64,000 nucleotides of DNA from Vibrio celticus (GTDB lineage Bacteria > Pseudomonadota > Gammaproteobacteria > Enterobacterales > Vibrionaceae): positions 186,001 to 250,000 of the forward strand of contig NZ_AP025463.1 of assembly GCF_024347335.1 (NCBI RefSeq), written 5' to 3'. The notes beneath the pieces are model-generated. The model did not search any database, was not told the origin of the DNA, and saw only the letters and a program-made list of their open reading frames with translations. Positions 53,588-62,744 of the stretch are shown piece after piece; the stretch's first letter is position 1, and every line of letters starts with the position of its first letter. The translations under genes and the position numbers were made by a program.

Positions 53588-54109
53588 ACCAAGTATTAAC
53601 CTCCATGACGGACTCCCTGCGTTACCCATCAAAAGATATTGCAGGCCTTTATGAACATCGTTGGGAAATTGAGCTAGGCTACCGAGAGCAGAAACAATAC
53701 ATGCTTGGAAATCGTCTCACGCTGCGAAGTCGTTTACCAGAACTGGTAAAGCAGGAGTTATGGGGCATCTTGCTTACTTACAATTTAATCCGATACCAGA
53801 TGGTCGAGCTCTGCTTCAATCTAAAGGGAAATTACCTTCCTTATCAACTCAGTTTTAACGGCACATTAGCTCATGTATCTGCGTTACTTGTAGGCTTACC
53901 TTACTCAACACCAGGCGCAATACCTCGTCAGCTAAAGGGGTTCCACAACATGGCTGAAAGCTTAATACTTGAAGGGCGAAGGGAAAGGACATTCCCTAGA
54001 ACAGTTAAACCCAGACCACAACGGTATGCTAAGAACAAAAATGCCGTTCACTCTTAAGTGAACGGCATTAGCATTAAGCTCCCTTTTTCTTTTTAGTGCT
54101 TTGCTAATT

Positions 54110-54460
54110 TCAGTACATTTTAGGTTCGGTATTCGGCTTAAAAGGCACGACATTTTCAGGCAGAGATTCTTCAAAGCCGCAGCGCCCTTCGAGTGCATCT
54201 TGGAACTTACAGACCTGACAGCGCAGCTCTTGCATGAGTACGACATTGGCGTGGTGTGGGTTTTTACAACGGCTAACCACTAAGTCGATGTGACTTTGCT
54301 GCGCGCGAAGTCGGTCTTGCATCACGTCTGAAGCCGAACAAATCATCTGTTCGCACATCTCGTGTTTGAATTGATTGAATGCTTTCGGGTCGCTTTTCGC
54401 GAGTTGGACAAGTTCATCAAAGGGTGGCAGTTTTTGAGCGGGTTGTGGATGCGCCATCAT
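54110..54460 (-). CDS. DUF3135 domain protein
   Basis: A 116-residue soluble protein. The LPPFDELVQLAKSDPKAFNQFK start and RCKNPHHANVVLMQEL match DUF3135, a family of unknown function in vibrios and relatives. Three Cys in the second half (RCQVCKF, GRCGF) could bind metal, but nothing proves it. AAGGAAGG lies before the ATG pair. The gene ends about 25 bp beyond the IS right end and is intact. Confidence 0.8.
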   Translation of the reverse strand: MMAHPQPAQKLPPFDELVQLAKSDPKAFNQFKHEMCEQMICSASDVMQDRLRAQQSHIDLVVSRCKNPHHANVVLMQELRCQVCKFQDALEGRCGFEESLPENVVPFKPNTEPKMY

Positions 54461-54579
54461 TCCTTCCTTAGCATTAAGCGTGTTTCATATGCTCTAAGCT
54501 TAAGAAAGAAATCTGTACAAATTTTAATCTATTTGTATTTTCTCAATATTGAGACGGTATTAGCCGATTACCTTTGCAA

Positions 54580-55200
54580 TCAAAGGGCGGGTGTTAAGGT
54601 GTAAGTGCAGCGTCGTTCGCCAGCAATGATGTGCTCTGTACGGCTCACGTGACACTCATCTTTTAGTAACTCAGTAAACACGTTGAGCTCAGATTGGCAC
54701 AGGCTAGGGCAGCGAGTTGCAGCCTTACAGATAGGGCAGTGGTTCTCAATCAAGATGTAGTGTTCATCATGCTCTTGAAGCTCAGCCATGTAGCCTTCGT
54801 CTTCACGAAGCTGGGTGAGTTTTTTAAGCTTGCTGATGAGTGAATCACAGCCAGACAGCGCAGTTTGATACTGCTTAAGAGTGTGTTGTTCACGCTCGGC
54901 AGCAACCTTAGCCAGCCCTTCTTTACCAAATAGATTCTCGACAGCATCAATCACTTGAATGGTGAGTTCACCATGTCGGTCTGAAAATTGGCTATGACCT
55001 TGTTGAGTCAGGGACCAGTGGCGAGTCGGGCGACCCACTTTCACTTTCACATCATGAAACGCAAGAATACCGTCATCTTCCAGGCTTTGCAGATGTTGCC
55101 TTGCCCCCATTGTCGTCATGCCAAATTCTTCTGACAGTTGTTTCGCGGTTACCGCGCCTTGACGCTTAATGGTCTGTAAGATTCTGTCGCTTGTTTTCAT
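54580..55200 (-). CDS. COG2345-type HTH regulator with C-terminal cysteine cluster
   Basis: A 206-residue regulator: N-terminal winged helix (ILQTIKRQGAVTAKQLSEEFGMTTMGARQHLQSLE), a helical middle, and a C-terminal domain with NHCPICKAATRCPSLC and KDECHVSRTEH plus RRCTYTL. This layout fits COG2345 (DeoR/SufR-like) regulators, some of which bind an Fe-S cluster through the Cys residues. Targets are not apparent. It stands alone between DUF3135 and glpX. Confidence 0.78.
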   Translation of the reverse strand: MKTSDRILQTIKRQGAVTAKQLSEEFGMTTMGARQHLQSLEDDGILAFHDVKVKVGRPTRHWSLTQQGHSQFSDRHGELTIQVIDAVENLFGKEGLAKVAAEREQHTLKQYQTALSGCDSLISKLKKLTQLREDEGYMAELQEHDEHYILIENHCPICKAATRCPSLCQSELNVFTELLKDECHVSRTEHIIAGERRCTYTLTPAL

Positions 55201-55345
55201 ACTATCCCTACCTAATGAACTTTACTATTATGAGGCAAGGTGTTTATAAAGCAAACCATTTACTATATTGATGATAATTTACTCTATAGATAGCGTTTTA
55301 CTCTATTGGCTGCCATGGTCAGATTCTGATGCGCTAATAAAACAA

Positions 55346-55370
55346 AAGGCTGATACTAGGTATCAGCCTT
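55346..55370 (-). terminator. glpX terminator
   Basis: AAGGCTGATAC, 3-nt loop, GTATCAGCCTT: perfect 11-bp stem with A run on the left. Confidence 0.87.
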
Positions 55371-55398
55371 GGAATATTCTGTTTCACCGAATTTAGGC

Positions 55399-56406
55399 TT
55401 ACAGGATATGACCTACTACTTCTGGATCTTTACGCTCTAGGTAGTGGATAGATTTGATGCGGCGAATTGTACGGCAGCGGCCACGGATAAGCAGGGTTTC
55501 TGTGGTTGCGATATTACCTTGACGAGAAATACCTTCTAGCAAGTCACCCTTAGTGATGCCTGTTGCTGAGAATACAACGTTGTCGCTGCGTGCCATGTCT
55601 TCCATCTTCAATACGATACCCGCCGTTACGCCCATTTCTGCGCAGCGCTCAAGTTCAAGTTCACCGTGCTTGCGGTTCTCTTCTGTGTCGCCTTTCACTT
55701 CGTGGCGAGGTAGAAGACGACCGTGCATGTCGCCGTCGAGTGCGCGAATTACCGCAGCCGAAACAACACCTTCAGGTGCGCCGCCGATGCAGTACATGAC
55801 GTCTACTTCGCTGTCTGGCATACACGTTAATATAGAGGCCGCAACATCACCGTCTGGCACAGCAAATACACGAACGCCCATAGCTTGCATGTCGGCGATG
55901 ATTTGATCGTGACGAGGCTTAGCAAGCGTGGTTACAACTAGAGTATCGAGTGTTTTACCTAGTGCTTTCGCGATGTTTTCTAGGTTTTCTGTTAGTGGCA
56001 GTTCTAGGTCAATCACGCCTTTAGCGCCAGGGCCAACAACCAACTTTTCCATGTACATATCAGGTGCTTTAAGGAAGCTGCCTTTTTCGCCCGCAGCCAA
56101 TACAGCCAATGCATTTGATTGGCCCATTGCTGTCATGCGTGTCCCTTCAATTGGGTCAACTGCGATGTCGACAGCGTCGCCGCCCACACCTACGTTTTCG
56201 CCGATGTATAGCATAGGTGCATCATCGATTTCACCTTCGCCGATAACAATCTCACCGCTAATTTCGGTTTTGTTTAATAGGCTACGCATTACTTCTACAG
56301 CAGCGCCATCTGCAGCGTTTTTATCGCCACGGCCAAGCCACTTGTAACCAGCCAGTGCTGCACCTTCTGTGACACGAGAGAATGACATTGCTAAATCGCG
56401 TTTCAT
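55399..56406 (-). CDS. glpX: Class II fructose-1,6-bisphosphatase
   Basis: A 335-residue gluconeogenic enzyme. Motifs are GRGDKNAADGAAVEVM, VIGEGEIDDAPMLYIGE, the metal-site VDPIEGTRMTA, and CIGGAPEGVVSAA. Normal length. Divergent from zapB. In enterobacteria glpX follows glpFK; here it is alone. Confidence 0.96.
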   Translation of the reverse strand: MKRDLAMSFSRVTEGAALAGYKWLGRGDKNAADGAAVEVMRSLLNKTEISGEIVIGEGEIDDAPMLYIGENVGVGGDAVDIAVDPIEGTRMTAMGQSNALAVLAAGEKGSFLKAPDMYMEKLVVGPGAKGVIDLELPLTENLENIAKALGKTLDTLVVTTLAKPRHDQIIADMQAMGVRVFAVPDGDVAASILTCMPDSEVDVMYCIGGAPEGVVSAAVIRALDGDMHGRLLPRHEVKGDTEENRKHGELELERCAEMGVTAGIVLKMEDMARSDNVVFSATGITKGDLLEGISRQGNIATTETLLIRGRCRTIRRIKSIHYLERKDPEVVGHIL

Positions 56407-56730
56407 GCGGACTCCAAAATTTTCAAAGGGGGAATAGAAATTTCGCGGCGAATTTTACCATATCCAAAAGGAAACGTTTGCCTTTTTGTTTTTTGGAGAT
56501 TGCTCTCGATCAATTCGCAGTGGAAAACAGTTATTATTCATCAAAATAATCGGTTTGCCGCTGTGGCGGTAATCGTTCACGTCAATATTCGGTAAAAAGC
56601 GCTGTTTTTTTCATCGAATGGCGCAAAATATCGAATATATTGAGTGTTTATCCTTGCTCTGCTGAGTAGAATGGGGAAATAAGTGGAGTGAACCTTCACC
56701 ATCAAACGGATAACTTAAAGGTAGGCCAGA
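56407..56730. promoter_or_regulatory. Divergent promoter region glpX / zapB
   Basis: A 324-bp region with no gene. A good RBS (AAAGGTAGG) precedes zapB. I see no clear operator. Confidence 0.5.
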
Positions 56731-56973
56731 ATGTCTTTTGAAGTACTAGAGCAGCTAGAAGCAAAAATTCAAACAGCAGTAGATACAATTGCACTTCTTC
56801 AAATGGAAGTGGAAGAGCTTAAAGAAGAGAAACAAGCACTAGCAACAGAAGCTGGTGAGCTTAAAGCAAGCCGTCACGAGCTAGAGCAAAAAACTCAGCA
56901 AATGCAGGAAGAGCATTCAGCATGGCAAGATCGCATCCGTAACCTTCTTGGTAAAATGGATGAAGTAGAGTAA
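56731..56973 (+). CDS. zapB: Cell division protein ZapB
   Basis: An 80-residue, almost wholly coiled-coil protein that joins the Z ring through ZapA and links it to MatP. LEQLEAKIQTAVDTIALLQMEVEELKEEK matches E. coli ZapB closely. Small, acidic, heptad pattern throughout. Alone, with its own terminator. Confidence 0.95.
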   Translation: MSFEVLEQLEAKIQTAVDTIALLQMEVEELKEEKQALATEAGELKASRHELEQKTQQMQEEHSAWQDRIRNLLGKMDEVE

Positions 56974-56991
56974 TCGACTCTTCAGATTTAA

Positions 56992-57025
56992 AAAAACGCC
57001 CGCTACTGAGTAGCGGGCGTTTTTG
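56992..57025. terminator. Terminator between zapB and rraA
   Basis: AAAAACGCCCGCTA and TAGCGGGCGTTTTT: perfect 14-bp stem, usable in both directions by the converging genes. Confidence 0.93.
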
Positions 57026-57070
57026 TTTGTGTTCTTATGATTTGTTTTATTATTTGAAGCTGAGTGAGAG

Positions 57071-57589
57071 TTACTCGACGTCTTCTTCCTCGACATCCAA
57101 ATCGAGTTCTACATCTAGAGGTTCGGCAGAAAGAATGATGCCGGTGTTGTCTGCGTAGAGGCAATCTTCAGGTAAGAAGGTCACGCTGCCAAAGTTCACT
57201 GGAACGTCTAATTCACCGATACCTTCTTGGCTCGCACCAACAGGGATAGAAGCCAAGGCTTGGATACCTAGGTTCATGTCTTCAAGCTCATCGACTTCAC
57301 GAACGCAGCCGTAAACCACAATCCCTTCCCACTCATTGTCTTCGGCAAGTAGGGCTATCTCAGCATCGATCAGCGCTTTACGTAGTGAGCCGCCACCATC
57401 GATTAACAACACACGTCCCAGACCGTCTTGCTCTAGTACAGAGCGAATCAAAGCGTTGTCTTCAAAACACTTTAATGTCGTGATCTGTCCTGCGAAGGAT
57501 GCACGTCCACCGAAGTTGCTGAACATTGGCTCCACGACATCAACTTGATCCAAATATATGTCGCACAGTGCTGAAGTGTTGTATTCCAT
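57071..57589 (-). CDS. rraA: Regulator of RNase E activity A
   Basis: A 172-residue trimeric protein that binds and inhibits RNase E. It has VEPMFSNFGGRASFAGQITTLKCFEDN, LLIDGGGSLRKALIDAEIALLA and GSVTFLPEDCLYADNTGIIL. The C-terminus is strongly acidic (ELDLDVEEEDVE), longer than in E. coli. Downstream of menA by 73 bp, probably co-transcribed. Confidence 0.95.
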   Translation of the reverse strand: MEYNTSALCDIYLDQVDVVEPMFSNFGGRASFAGQITTLKCFEDNALIRSVLEQDGLGRVLLIDGGGSLRKALIDAEIALLAEDNEWEGIVVYGCVREVDELEDMNLGIQALASIPVGASQEGIGELDVPVNFGSVTFLPEDCLYADNTGIILSAEPLDVELDLDVEEEDVE

Positions 57590-57662
57590 TAGTATACCTT
57601 TTGAACAATGAGCTTACTTTGAGTATATCGGCGCTTGATCCCTTTGCAATGATTAGTCTCAT

Positions 57663-58580
57663 TTAACTCAATAGAGTTTGAGCTACGACAACCCCTGCAA
57701 ACAATAGGTTAGTGACCAGTGAGCATTTCACAATCACGGGCATCATTGGTGCAATCTGCGCTGGCTTTTCGGTTTCCCAAACGGCTTTGCCATGCTTGTA
57801 AACAATAATAATGCTTAGCAAAAACGGCAGGCTGATCCAGACCGGCTTTTCTTGAATAAGCAGGTAGATAGCGAAAGACGCAAGGGCGAGGCCAAGCAGA
57901 GCAAAATGATAGTGTTTGGCTTTGCGTTGTCCTAGGCGAACCGCCATGGTGCGCTTACCACATTCGCTGTCGTTTTCGATATCACGCATGTTGTTGATAT
58001 TGAGTACCGCAACCGCCATCAAGCCACAGCCCAATGCCGGAAGGAATAGGCTTGGTTCAACATGGCCAGTGTGCAAGAAGTAAGTCCCTGAAACACCTAA
58101 TAAACCGAAGAAGATAAATACCGATAAGTCGCCAAGGCCAATATAGCCATAAGGCTTATTACCGACGGTATAAGCGATGGCAGCAACAATGGCTAATATG
58201 CCTAACGCAATGAAAGATAAGATACTTTCAATCGAGGTTAAGGCATGAAAAATAAGAATCAGCCCAGCGACCATGGTAAACACGATGTTGAGGATGATCG
58301 CTTGCTTCATGGTTTTCGCTGTTACCGCGCCAGATTGCATGGCACGTGTTGGCCCCAGACGATTTTCGTTGTCTGTGCCTTTTACTGCGTCGCCATAGTC
58401 ATTGGCTAGGTTCGATAAAATCTGTAATAGGGTGGCGGTTAAAAATGCCAGTAGGGCTATCGATAAAGAAAACTGACCACCGGCGAACGCTAAACTACTT
58501 CCTGTAAGAATAGAGACAAGTGCGAGAGGCAGAGTTTTTGGTCGTGCGGCATCAAGCCAGATCAGTAGAGATTGTTTCAT
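57663..58580 (-). CDS. menA: 1,4-dihydroxy-2-naphthoate polyprenyltransferase
   Basis: A 305-residue inner-membrane UbiA-family enzyme adding the isoprenoid chain in menaquinone synthesis. ARPKTLPLALVSILTGSSLA, the Asp-rich NLANDYGDAVKGTDNENRLGPTRAM, and the second motif NNMRDIENDSECGKRTMAVRLG are present, with about 8-9 membrane segments. Menaquinone serves fumarate respiration, which fits dcuA and aspA. Between hslU and rraA. Confidence 0.96.
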   Translation of the reverse strand: MKQSLLIWLDAARPKTLPLALVSILTGSSLAFAGGQFSLSIALLAFLTATLLQILSNLANDYGDAVKGTDNENRLGPTRAMQSGAVTAKTMKQAIILNIVFTMVAGLILIFHALTSIESILSFIALGILAIVAAIAYTVGNKPYGYIGLGDLSVFIFFGLLGVSGTYFLHTGHVEPSLFLPALGCGLMAVAVLNINNMRDIENDSECGKRTMAVRLGQRKAKHYHFALLGLALASFAIYLLIQEKPVWISLPFLLSIIIVYKHGKAVWETEKPAQIAPMMPVIVKCSLVTNLLFAGVVVAQTLLS

Positions 58581-58650
58581 CGTAGGTCTAATTCTTTGTA
58601 AGTCTTCGTTTCATACTGTGATTTGAGTATACGCCCATTTTTCGGGTAAT

Positions 58651-58675
58651 AAAAAGCCCACTCGAAAGTGGGCCT
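58651..58675 (-). terminator. hslVU terminator
   Basis: GCCCACT, CGAA loop, AGTGGGC with A run on the left (T on the minus strand), between hslU and menA. Confidence 0.88.
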
Positions 58676-58735
58676 TGAATTCGCTTATTAGCTGCTATTT
58701 CTTTGAGATAGAGCAATAAGTTGGAGTTTCGTGTG

Positions 58736-60076
58736 CTACAGGATGAAGCGGCTTAGGTCTTCGTCTTCAACGAATTCGCCAAGTTTCGATGTTACGTAAG
58801 CTTCATCAATCACTAGCTTGCTGCCAGCTTTGTCTGTTGCTTCGAATGAAATCTCATCCATTAGACGCTCCATCACTGTGTGTAGACGACGCGCACCGAT
58901 GTTCTCAGTGGTTTCGTTTACGCGCCATGCTGCGTCCGCAATCTGGTTGATGCCATCTTCAGTGAACTCAATGTTGACATCTTCTGTTTTCATTAGGGCA
59001 ATGTATTGCTCTGTTAGCGATGCTTTTGGCTCAGTCAGGATGCGTTTGAAGTCATGTGCTGATAGTGCTTCAAGTTCTACGCGGATTGGCAGACGACCTT
59101 GCAGTTCAGGGATCAGGTCAGATGGCTTAGCCACTTGGAATGCGCCTGATGTGATAAACAAGATGTGGTCAGTTTTAACCATGCCGTGCTTGGTTGATAC
59201 TGTGCTGCCTTCGATAAGAGGCAGTAGGTCACGCTGAACACCTTCGCGAGATACGTCTGGGCCTGAGCTGTCGCCACGCTTACAGATTTTGTCGATCTCA
59301 TCGATGAATACGATGCCGTTGTTTTCAGCGTTGAAGATCGCGTTCTCTTTCAGCTCTTCTTGGTTCACAAGCTTCGCAGCTTCTTCTTCCGTCAGTGCTT
59401 TGAATGCGTCTTTGATTTTCATCTTACGCTTTTTCTTGGTGTCGCCCGCTAGGTTTTGGAACATGCCTTGCAGCTGGTTTGTCATCTCTTCCATGCCTGG
59501 AGGTGACATGATTTCAACGCCCATTTGCGGTGCGGCTACATCAACTTCAATCTCTTTGTCATCTAGCTTACCTTCACGCAGTTTCTTGCGGAAAATCTGA
59601 CGAGTGTTTGAAGAAGTGGTGTCTTCAGTTGATTGCTCGTTCTGACCCCAAGCATCACGCGCTGGTGGTAGAAGGGCATCAAGAATGCGTTCTTCAGCTT
59701 GTTCTTCAGCGCGGTATTGTACTTTTTCCATCGCTTGTTGGTGCGTCATCTTGATCGCAACGTCCGTTAGATCACGGATGATGGTTTCAACTTCTTTACC
59801 AACGTAACCCACTTCGGTGAACTTAGTCGCTTCTACCTTGATGAAAGGCGCGTTTGCTAATTTCGCTAGGCGGCGAGCGATTTCAGTTTTACCTACACCC
59901 GTTGGGCCAATCATCAGGATGTTTTTTGGCGATACTTCAACACGTAGGCTTTCTTCAAGCTGCATACGGCGCCAGCGGTTACGAAGAGCGATAGCCACTG
60001 AGCGCTTAGCGTTGTCTTGGCCGATAATGTGGCGATTGAGTTCGTGAACAATTTCGCGAGGAGTCATCTCAGACAT
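58736..60076 (-). CDS. hslU: ATP-dependent protease ATPase subunit HslU
   Basis: A 446-residue AAA+ unfoldase. Walker A is GPTGVGKTE; the inserted I domain spans about 110-240; Walker B is IVFIDEIDKIC; the C-terminal tail DLSRFIL docks into HslV. Full length. It follows hslV by 58 bp. Heat-shock promoter expected upstream of hslV. Confidence 0.98.
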   Translation of the reverse strand: MSEMTPREIVHELNRHIIGQDNAKRSVAIALRNRWRRMQLEESLRVEVSPKNILMIGPTGVGKTEIARRLAKLANAPFIKVEATKFTEVGYVGKEVETIIRDLTDVAIKMTHQQAMEKVQYRAEEQAEERILDALLPPARDAWGQNEQSTEDTTSSNTRQIFRKKLREGKLDDKEIEVDVAAPQMGVEIMSPPGMEEMTNQLQGMFQNLAGDTKKKRKMKIKDAFKALTEEEAAKLVNQEELKENAIFNAENNGIVFIDEIDKICKRGDSSGPDVSREGVQRDLLPLIEGSTVSTKHGMVKTDHILFITSGAFQVAKPSDLIPELQGRLPIRVELEALSAHDFKRILTEPKASLTEQYIALMKTEDVNIEFTEDGINQIADAAWRVNETTENIGARRLHTVMERLMDEISFEATDKAGSKLVIDEAYVTSKLGEFVEDEDLSRFIL

Positions 60077-60134
60077 GGTTTTTCCTTAATTCTTTAATCA
60101 CTGTTGAATACAACGTTATTGATGGAAGCGGTCG

Positions 60135-60683
60135 TTACTCTGGCTTTGGCAGCTCAACGGTGCTTTCTAGTTCTTCAATAGTGTGGTGATGGTTGGTGAA
60201 GACACAGATATCGCCCGCAATGTTCAGCGACTTCTCTGCGATTTCACGCGCATCTAAATCAGTATTTTCTAATAGTGCAGTAGCGGCTGCTTGAGCGAAG
60301 TTACCGCCCGAACCGATCGCAATCAGGTCGTTCTCAGGTTGAACTACGTCACCGTTACCTGTGATGATCAGTGAAGCGGTCTCATCCGCTACTGCTAACA
60401 GTGCTTCTAACTTACGTAGAGCACGGTCGCTACGCCAATCCTTCGCTAGCTCAACGGCAGCTTTGGTCAGGTGGCCTTGGTGCATTTGTAGCTTGCTTTC
60501 AAATTTTTCGAATAGCGTGAAAGCATCAGCAGTACCGCCAGCAAAGCCTGCCAGTACTTTGTTGTTGTATAGGCGACGTACTTTACGGGCATTGCCCTTC
60601 ATTACAGTATTGCCTAGAGATACTTGTCCATCACCCGCGATGACGACTTTATTATTACGACGTACAGATACAATGGTAGTCAC
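60135..60683 (-). CDS. hslV: ATP-dependent protease peptidase subunit HslV
   Basis: A 182-residue proteasome-like peptidase. After Met removal the N-terminal TTIVSVRRN exposes the catalytic Thr; GDGQVSLGNTVMK and GSGGNFAQAAATALL are typical. First gene of hslVU. Confidence 0.98.
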   Translation of the reverse strand: MTTIVSVRRNNKVVIAGDGQVSLGNTVMKGNARKVRRLYNNKVLAGFAGGTADAFTLFEKFESKLQMHQGHLTKAAVELAKDWRSDRALRKLEALLAVADETASLIITGNGDVVQPENDLIAIGSGGNFAQAAATALLENTDLDAREIAEKSLNIAGDICVFTNHHHTIEELESTVELPKPE

Positions 60684-60832
60684 GAGTAGGGCCTCTTAAT
60701 ATTTCTTATCTTTGGGTATAAAAAGTATATGAGGATGGTGCTCGGATAATTCAAGGAAGGGTGAGTGATGTCGTGCAAACTTATCGGCGGAAGTTGTAAG
60801 GAAATTTGGTTAAAGGGGAGGGGGATAAAAGA

Positions 60833-60855
60833 AAACCTCCACAATGGGAGGCTTT
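60833..60855 (-). terminator. Probable ftsN terminator
   Basis: CCTCC and GGAGG stem with A run left and CTTT right, one bulge. Weak but placed just beyond the ftsN stop. Confidence 0.55.
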
Positions 60856-60907
60856 CGGTGTTTGTTTTCGGCTTTTATTAAGAAAGAGACTGCCGCTGAA
60901 CTTAAAA

Positions 60908-61447
60908 CTAATCGGTGTCTTTCCAAATAGCACAAGGTTCGATTTTCGCTCGTTGCAGCTTATGGCGATCGCGCTCTGCGTCGCGCTTCAACTTGTATGG
61001 ACCTAGAACCACACGGTACCAGCTACTGCCATCTTTCTTGCGGATCTCACTTGAGATACCTTGGAAGGCAATATCCAACTTACGTGCTTCTGCCTGCGAC
61101 GAGGTTTTGTAAGCGCCACATTGCATGATGTAAGGGATCTTAGAGATCTGCTGCTCTTTGGCTTTTACTTCAATCTCGCGGCTTGGCAGCGTTTCAACGT
61201 AGTCCCACTTCTCTTCAGGAGGCGGCGGAATCACTTTCGCAGGTTTTGGCTTAGGTTTTGGTTTGGTTGCCACAGGCGTTGGTGCAGGCGGCTCAGGATC
61301 ATTACTCAATAGGTAAAGTCCGTAACCAAAACCACCGGCAAGGAGGATCGCCAAAAGACCACTGCGCCAAGGTTTACGGCGAGGGGCTTGTTTTTTGGTC
61401 GGTTTTTTCGTGCCACGACCGCGCTTTACATAATCTCTATTAGCCAC
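60908..61447 (-). CDS. ftsN: Cell division protein FtsN
   Basis: A 179-residue bitopic division protein: short basic cytosolic tail (MANRDYVKRGRGTKK), a single membrane helix (LLAILLAGGFGYGLYLL), a Pro/Lys-rich periplasmic linker, and a C-terminal SPOR domain (IPYIMQCGAYKTSSQAEARK) that binds denuded septal glycan. The GTG at 61447 matches the family start; the frame also opens 4 codons earlier at TTG. Shorter than E. coli FtsN, mainly in the linker. Confidence 0.93.
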   Translation of the reverse strand: MANRDYVKRGRGTKKPTKKQAPRRKPWRSGLLAILLAGGFGYGLYLLSNDPEPPAPTPVATKPKPKPKPAKVIPPPPEEKWDYVETLPSREIEVKAKEQQISKIPYIMQCGAYKTSSQAEARKLDIAFQGISSEIRKKDGSSWYRVVLGPYKLKRDAERDRHKLQRAKIEPCAIWKDTD

Positions 61448-61522
61448 AAGACAATTCAATAGTTGCTGATTCTGCCCTCATGGTAATCCAGATTGCGCGA
61501 GGATAATAGTGCAGAAATGGAA

Positions 61523-61544
61523 GCGGCACATCAAAATGTGCCGC
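61523..61544. repeat. Hairpin between cytR and ftsN
   Basis: GCGGCACAT, CAAA loop, ATGTGCCGC: perfect 9-bp stem without a good T run. Could act as a weak cytR terminator. Confidence 0.6.
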
Positions 61545-61569
61545 AGATTTATAAGGGTATTTCTAAGGG

Positions 61570-62574
61570 TTATATTCGAGGCGGCGCTGTACTGCCTCGA
61601 ACCACCAATTTAGCTTCAAGCAGACGCGAACCTGCTTGCACATCGTTGCCTTTTAATAGATCAAGCATCATCAACATCGCTTGGCGTCCAATCTCATAAC
61701 GAGGCTGAGAAATGGTGGTTAGCGGTGGATCGCAGTATTGAGCGAATTGGATGTCATCGAAGCCGACAATCGATAGGTCTTGAGGAACGCGTAAGCCCAG
61801 TTTCTTCGCTTCTTGAATCGCACCAATCGCCATCGCATCGTTGTGACAGAAGATAGCTGTAGGCTGTTCAGGAAGTGCCAACAATTGACGAACCGCTTGA
61901 GCACCGGCTTCAAAAGTAAAGTCGCCGACAGTGCTATAGGCAGGGTTCATTGATACTCCAGCGCGACGCAGCGCTTGTTGATAGCCTTGTTGGCGGAACT
62001 TACACAGCGTTGCCGATACTGGCCCTGATATTTGAGCGATACGCTTATGACCTAACTGGGCTAGGTAGTTCACGGCTTCAAATGCAGAGGTCAGGTTATC
62101 GATGTGTACGGTAGGAAGTTCAAGTTCAGGGGCAAACTCACACGCCATCACCATTGGTGGTAAGTTCTTTTGTTCAGACTTACTGACGTCAAATGGATGG
62201 TCAGTGCCAAGCAATAGCATACCGTCAGCTTGTTTGGTGAAAACTAAGTTAACAAACGAAGACTCACGCTTCTTTTGTTGGCCACTATCACCCAGTAAGA
62301 CAAGGTAGTCATTTTCTACTGCGGCATCTTCGATACCACGAATGATCTCGGCGAAATAAGGGTCACAGATATCAGGAACGATAGTGATGATGGTTTTTGA
62401 TTCGTTGCGACGTAAGTTTCTAGCTAATGTATTGGGTGAGTATCCAGCTTCAAGTACTGCTGTTTCCACTCGTTTACGAGTCGAAACTGAGACTTTCTCA
62501 GGGTTCATCAATGCACGTGATACCGTGGCTGTTGAGACGCCTGCTAGCTGGGCAACATCCTTCATTGTCGCCAT
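61570..62574 (-). CDS. cytR: LacI-family repressor CytR
   Basis: A 334-residue repressor: N-terminal HTH (MKDVAQLAGVSTATVSRALMNP) and hinge, then a periplasmic-binding-protein-like core. Sequence and the priA-cytR-ftsN order identify CytR, which represses nucleoside uptake and catabolism together with CRP and is released by cytidine. In vibrios it also affects competence and biofilm genes. A CRP-site candidate and a palindrome lie upstream. Confidence 0.94.
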   Translation of the reverse strand: MATMKDVAQLAGVSTATVSRALMNPEKVSVSTRKRVETAVLEAGYSPNTLARNLRRNESKTIITIVPDICDPYFAEIIRGIEDAAVENDYLVLLGDSGQQKKRESSFVNLVFTKQADGMLLLGTDHPFDVSKSEQKNLPPMVMACEFAPELELPTVHIDNLTSAFEAVNYLAQLGHKRIAQISGPVSATLCKFRQQGYQQALRRAGVSMNPAYSTVGDFTFEAGAQAVRQLLALPEQPTAIFCHNDAMAIGAIQEAKKLGLRVPQDLSIVGFDDIQFAQYCDPPLTTISQPRYEIGRQAMLMMLDLLKGNDVQAGSRLLEAKLVVRGSTAPPRI

Positions 62575-62654
62575 AAATTAAACCCTCTTTTAAGTTCCTT
62601 TGTCGCCTAAGTATCTAAGGCGTGAATAATAAATGTAATCGAATAGATATTATG

Positions 62655-62677
62655 AAAGTGTTGCTAACACTTTTTTT
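62655..62677. promoter_or_regulatory. Palindrome upstream of cytR
   Basis: AAAGTGTT, GCT, AACACTTT then TTTT. 81-99 bp before the cytR start. It resembles an operator or a plus-strand terminator; no plus-strand gene ends here, so an operator is likelier. Confidence 0.45.
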
Positions 62678-62744
62678 ATTGCAATATTTTATTCGTTTAA
62701 TCCGTGTAAAGTTACGGCTAGATTAACAAAAATCACATGACTCG

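Larger units (their letters stand above)
51354..54057 (+). pseudogene. IS4-type transposase of element A (frameshift plus insertion)
   Basis: Three pieces read as one InsG-like transposase. 51354-51980 has VSQALNIIND, GVDGVVWRTPDN and VRMVCQMELSSH. From about 51965 to 52200 another frame continues (LGLLHKWQDSGSERHW). After element B, 53598-54057 completes it with LYEHRWEIELGYREQKQ, the YREK region. One missing T in GGGTTCT near 51965 explains the frameshift (FDKGFYSLG expected). Element B is inserted between KDYQV and LTSMTD. Confidence 0.9.
51246..54085 (+). mobile_element. IS4-family element A, decayed and interrupted
   Basis: The ends are imperfect inverted repeats beginning AGGGAGC, with TAATGCCG about 20 bp in on both sides. 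Without the inserted element B it would be about 1.44 kb, close to IS4. No clear target duplication flanks it, so the outer ends are approximate to a few bases. The transposase is frameshifted and split, so the element is dead. Confidence 0.82.

Noticed and set aside
54464..54510. CTTAGCATTAAGC and CTCTAAGCTTAAG near 54470-54500, resembling IS ends
   Set aside because: The similarity to the ends of elements A and B is short and imperfect, with no partner end or target duplication.
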